Below, one piece after another: positions 5,517 to 5,579 of a DNA stretch of 5,579 bases (positions are counted from its first letter, which is position 1; the number at the start of each line of letters is the position of its first letter). The notes beneath the pieces were generated by a model. It ran no database searches, was not told the DNA's origin, and saw only the letters and a list, made by a program, of their open reading frames with translations. Source of the stretch: an uncultured Porphyromonas sp. (GTDB taxonomy: Bacteria; Bacteroidota; Bacteroidia; Bacteroidales; Porphyromonadaceae); NCBI GenBank assembly GCA_945965245.1, contig CAMFNC010000215.1, forward strand, positions 1 through 5,579, in the 5' to 3' direction. The position numbers were made by a program, and so were the translations under genes.

Positions 5517-5579
5517 ATATGCACTTATGTGAAGTACCGAAAAAAAATCTAATACAAATTGATTTCATTTTATGCATAA
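5517..5579. other. Downstream end of window, no feature seen
   Basis: This is an A/T-rich stretch with a run of seven A (5540s). I looked for a Bacteroidota promoter of the TTTG ... TAnnTTTG type on both strands and found no convincing match, and no open frame begins here. Confidence 0.4.

Overview
The window looks like a Bacteroidota chromosome fragment, most likely order Bacteroidales (Porphyromonas- or Tannerella-like). The reasons are the type-II signal peptides with short lipoboxes, start codons preceded by A/T-rich leaders without a Shine-Dalgarno sequence, a C-terminal GEVED-type motif, fimbrillin-like N-terminal domains, and 21-residue leucine-rich repeats closed by an N-P-G ... K-G-W cap. 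The genus is an inference; no marker gene is present.

Layout, all on the + strand: (1) the last 30 codons of a gene whose product ends in a GEVED-type motif (1-94); (2) a 372-residue lipoprotein made almost entirely of four tandem BIG2-like Ig domains (168-1286); (3) a 763-residue lipoprotein with a fimbrillin-like N-terminal half followed by two copies of a calcium-loop/LRR/cap module, the second carrying a full LRR array with a cysteine ladder (1335-3626); (4) a 596-residue paralogue with the same N-terminal half and one calcium-loop/LRR/cap module (3662-5452); (5) a strong inverted-repeat terminator (5477-5516) and 63 bases with nothing convincing in them. The gaps between genes are only 73, 48 and 35 bases and hold no terminator or clear promoter, so the four genes are probably the 3' part of one operon whose promoter lies upstream of the window.

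Taken together, this reads as a set of lipid-anchored, cell-envelope, adhesin-type proteins built from protein-protein interaction modules: GEVED, BIG2 and LRR. No enzyme, regulator, usher, chaperone or mobility gene is visible. The two large proteins are the interesting part. They fuse a fimbrillin-like fold, as used by Bacteroidales type V pilins and accessory tip pilins, to an internalin-J-like LRR. One attractive but unproven reading is that they are LRR-bearing minor or tip subunits of a pilus, or stand-alone surface adhesins derived from pilins, with the Ig-repeat lipoprotein as a stalk-like partner.
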